Assembly: GCA_001829505.1 (NCBI GenBank)
Contig: MIBK01000061.1
Location: forward strand, 5,914-19,091
Source of the DNA: Spirochaetes bacterium RBG_16_67_19
GTDB taxonomy: Bacteria > Spirochaetota > Spirochaetia > SZUA-6 > DRHE01
DNA: 13,178 bases
Direction: 5' to 3'
Positions 11,858 through 13,178 of the stretch are shown here, piece by piece. The notes beneath the pieces were generated by a model. That model was not told where the DNA came from and did no database searches. It saw only the letters and a program-made list of their open reading frames with translations. The position numbers were made by a program, and so were the translations under genes. Within the stretch, counting starts at the first letter, position 1; the number at the start of each line of letters is the position of its first letter.

Positions 11858-13178
11858 TCACTCGTCGGCCGCCCCGGTATTCATGGAGCGTAAGAAGGTC
11901 TGATTATCCTTGCTCTTTCGCATCCTGTCAAGGAGCAGCTCAATGATCTCCGCGTCGTCCATGGGGTTGATCACCTTGCGCAGGACCCACATCTTGTTCA
12001 GCACGTCCTCGGCCAGCAGCAGCTCCTCCTTGCGGGTGCCGGACTTCTTGATGCTGATGGCCGGGAACAGCCGCCGGTCGGAGAGCTTGCGGTCCAGGTT
12101 GATCTCCATGTTGCCGGTGCCCTTGAACTCCTCGAAGATCACCTCGTCCATGCGGCTGCCGGTCTCGATCAGGGCCGTGGCCATGATGGTCAGGCTGCCG
12201 CCCTGCTCGATGTTGCGCGCCGCGCCGAAAAAGCGCTTGGGCTTGTGCAGGGCGTTGGAATCCACGCCGCCGGAGAGGATCTTGCCGGAGGTGGGCACGG
12301 TCTGGTTGTAGGCCCGGGCCAGGCGGGTGATGGAGTCCAGCAGGATGATCACGTCGCGCTTGTGCTCCACCAGGCGCTTGGCCTTCTCGATCACCATCTC
12401 GGCCACCTGCACGTGCCGGGAGGCCTGCTCGTCGAAGGTGGAGGACACCACTTCGCCCTTGACGTTCCGCTGCATGTCCGTCACTTCCTCCGGGCGCTCG
12501 TCGATCAGCAGCACGATCACGAAGATCTCCGGGTGGTTGGCGGTGATGGCGTTGGCGATCTTCTGCATGAGGATCGTCTTGCCGGTGCGCGGCGGGGAGA
12601 CGATCAAGCCGCGCTGCCCCTTGCCGATGGGGCAGAACAGGTTGATCATGCGGGTGGAGATCTCCTCCCCCCGGGTCTCCAGGTTGATCATCTCGTCGGG
12701 ATACAGGGGGGTCAGGTTGTCGAAGGGGATGCGGGTCTGGGCCGCTTCCGGGGCGTCGAAGTTGACGCTCTCCACGCGCAGCATGGCGAAGAAGCGCTCC
12801 CCTTCCTTGGGCGGGCGGATCTGCCCGGACACCGTGTCGCCGGTCTTCAGGTTGAAAAGGCGGATCTGGGAGGGAGAGATATAGATGTCGTCCGGGCCCG
12901 GCAGGTAGCTGTAGTTGGGGGAGCGCAGGAAGCCGTAGCCGTCCGGCAGGATCTCCAGGCAGCCGTGGGCGTAGATCTGCCCGCTCCTGTCGGTGTGCCC
13001 CTTGAGGATGGCAAAGATCAGCTCCTGCTTCTTCAGGGAGGCCACGCTCTCGTGATTGACCCCCAGCTTGGTGGCCAGGGCCCGCAGCTCGGGCATGCCC
13101 GTGAGGGACAGGTCGTTGATCAGCAGCTTCTCGCGGTTCTGGGGGGGATGCCCCCCGCGGCCGCGGTGATGGCCGCCG
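11858..13178 (-). CDS. rho: Transcription termination factor Rho, 5' end outside window
   Basis: The last 439 codons of Rho, a hexameric RNA-dependent ATPase that releases RNA from transcribing polymerase. Visible features, in order: an Arg/Gly/His-rich stretch at the window edge ([12 protein letters not shown]), the N-terminal helical domain ([20 protein letters not shown]), the RNA-binding cold-shock-like domain ([13 protein letters not shown]), Walker A SPPRTGKT (about 12575-12598), [37 protein letters not shown] (Walker B region), and the C-terminal [19 protein letters not shown] and GTRKEELLL. No stop interrupts the frame upstream of the first in-frame ATG (13094-13096). The N-terminal domain clearly continues past it, so the gene starts beyond the window and has an extension not found in the short E. 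coli-type Rho. rpmE lies 13 nt downstream. Confidence 0.97.
   Translation of the reverse strand, partial: GGHHRGRGGHPPQNREKLLINDLSLTGMPELRALATKLGVNHESVASLKKQELIFAILKGHTDRSGQIYAHGCLEILPDGYGFLRSPNYSYLPGPDDIYISPSQIRLFNLKTGDTVSGQIRPPKEGERFFAMLRVESVNFDAPEAAQTRIPFDNLTPLYPDEMINLETRGEEISTRMINLFCPIGKGQRGLIVSPPRTGKTILMQKIANAITANHPEIFVIVLLIDERPEEVTDMQRNVKGEVVSSTFDEQASRHVQVAEMVIEKAKRLVEHKRDVIILLDSITRLARAYNQTVPTSGKILSGGVDSNALHKPKRFFGAARNIEQGGSLTIMATALIETGSRMDEVIFEEFKGTGNMEINLDRKLSDRRLFPAISIKKSGTRKEELLLAEDVLNKMWVLRKVINPMDDAEIIELLLDRMRKSKDNQTFLRSMNTGAADE

Noticed and set aside
13096..13178. ATG at 13096 as the start of rho
   Set aside because: The frame stays open upstream and encodes the conserved beginning of the Rho N-terminal domain ([13 protein letters not shown]), so this Met is internal.
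1..13178. CRISPR arrays, insertion sequences, prophage genes, attachment sites, origins
   Set aside because: I saw no regularly spaced repeats, transposase or integrase motifs, or terminal inverted repeats. Apart from short intergenic spaces under 80 nt, the window is filled by the genes listed.

Overview
This is a GC-rich bacterial chromosomal window with tightly packed genes on both strands. Nothing in it looks mobile: there is no insertion sequence, phage gene, CRISPR array or attachment site. The gene set is a TGS/editing-domain/uridine-kinase fusion protein, a Rho whose N-terminus is rich in Arg/Gly/His, PilZ and HD-GYP proteins, two cyclic-nucleotide-binding proteins without a DNA-binding domain, galactokinase and several lineage-specific exported proteins. 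A free-living or host-associated spirochaete (Spirochaetota) is my best guess. That assignment is an inference from gene content and could be wrong.

Layout. Bases 1-130 hold the last codons of a gene that looks like htpG, followed by a class II tRNA-Leu (anticodon UAA, 164-249). A two-helix membrane protein is encoded on the minus strand (252-1049). It is divergent from an HD-GYP protein (1122-2279), which is followed without a gap by a TGS/SAD/nucleoside kinase (2279-3937). A PilZ protein (minus, 3989-4333) and a secreted protein with two NTF2-like domains (plus, 4421-5563) diverge from back-to-back promoters. The next block runs on the minus strand from 9949 down to 5520: galK, surE, a 54-residue small protein, an exported TPR/beta-propeller/VWA-like protein and a short cysteine-cluster protein. 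Opposite galK, on the plus strand, are two cyclic-nucleotide-binding proteins and a Mut7-C RNase-like protein (10029-11644). These converge on rpmE and rho (minus, 11641 to the window end). rho is cut off at its 5' end by the window edge.

How the genes may work together. HD-GYP (c-di-GMP hydrolysis) and PilZ (c-di-GMP binding) lie 1.7 kb apart, and two cNMP-binding proteins lie further along, so nucleotide second-messenger functions recur here without forming one operon. rho-rpmE is a classic housekeeping pair. galK-surE overlap and are probably co-translated. The least understood part is the minus-strand segment 5520-8017. It joins a small unrecognised protein, a propeller/VWA-like exported protein that appears to be translated from a leaderless mRNA, and a cysteine-cluster protein that starts on the stop codon of its neighbour. 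I see no clear new defence or mobile system. The items most worth following up are the small protein, the propeller/VWA protein, the duplicated NTF2-like protein and the hairpin between Shine-Dalgarno and start codon of the nucleoside kinase.
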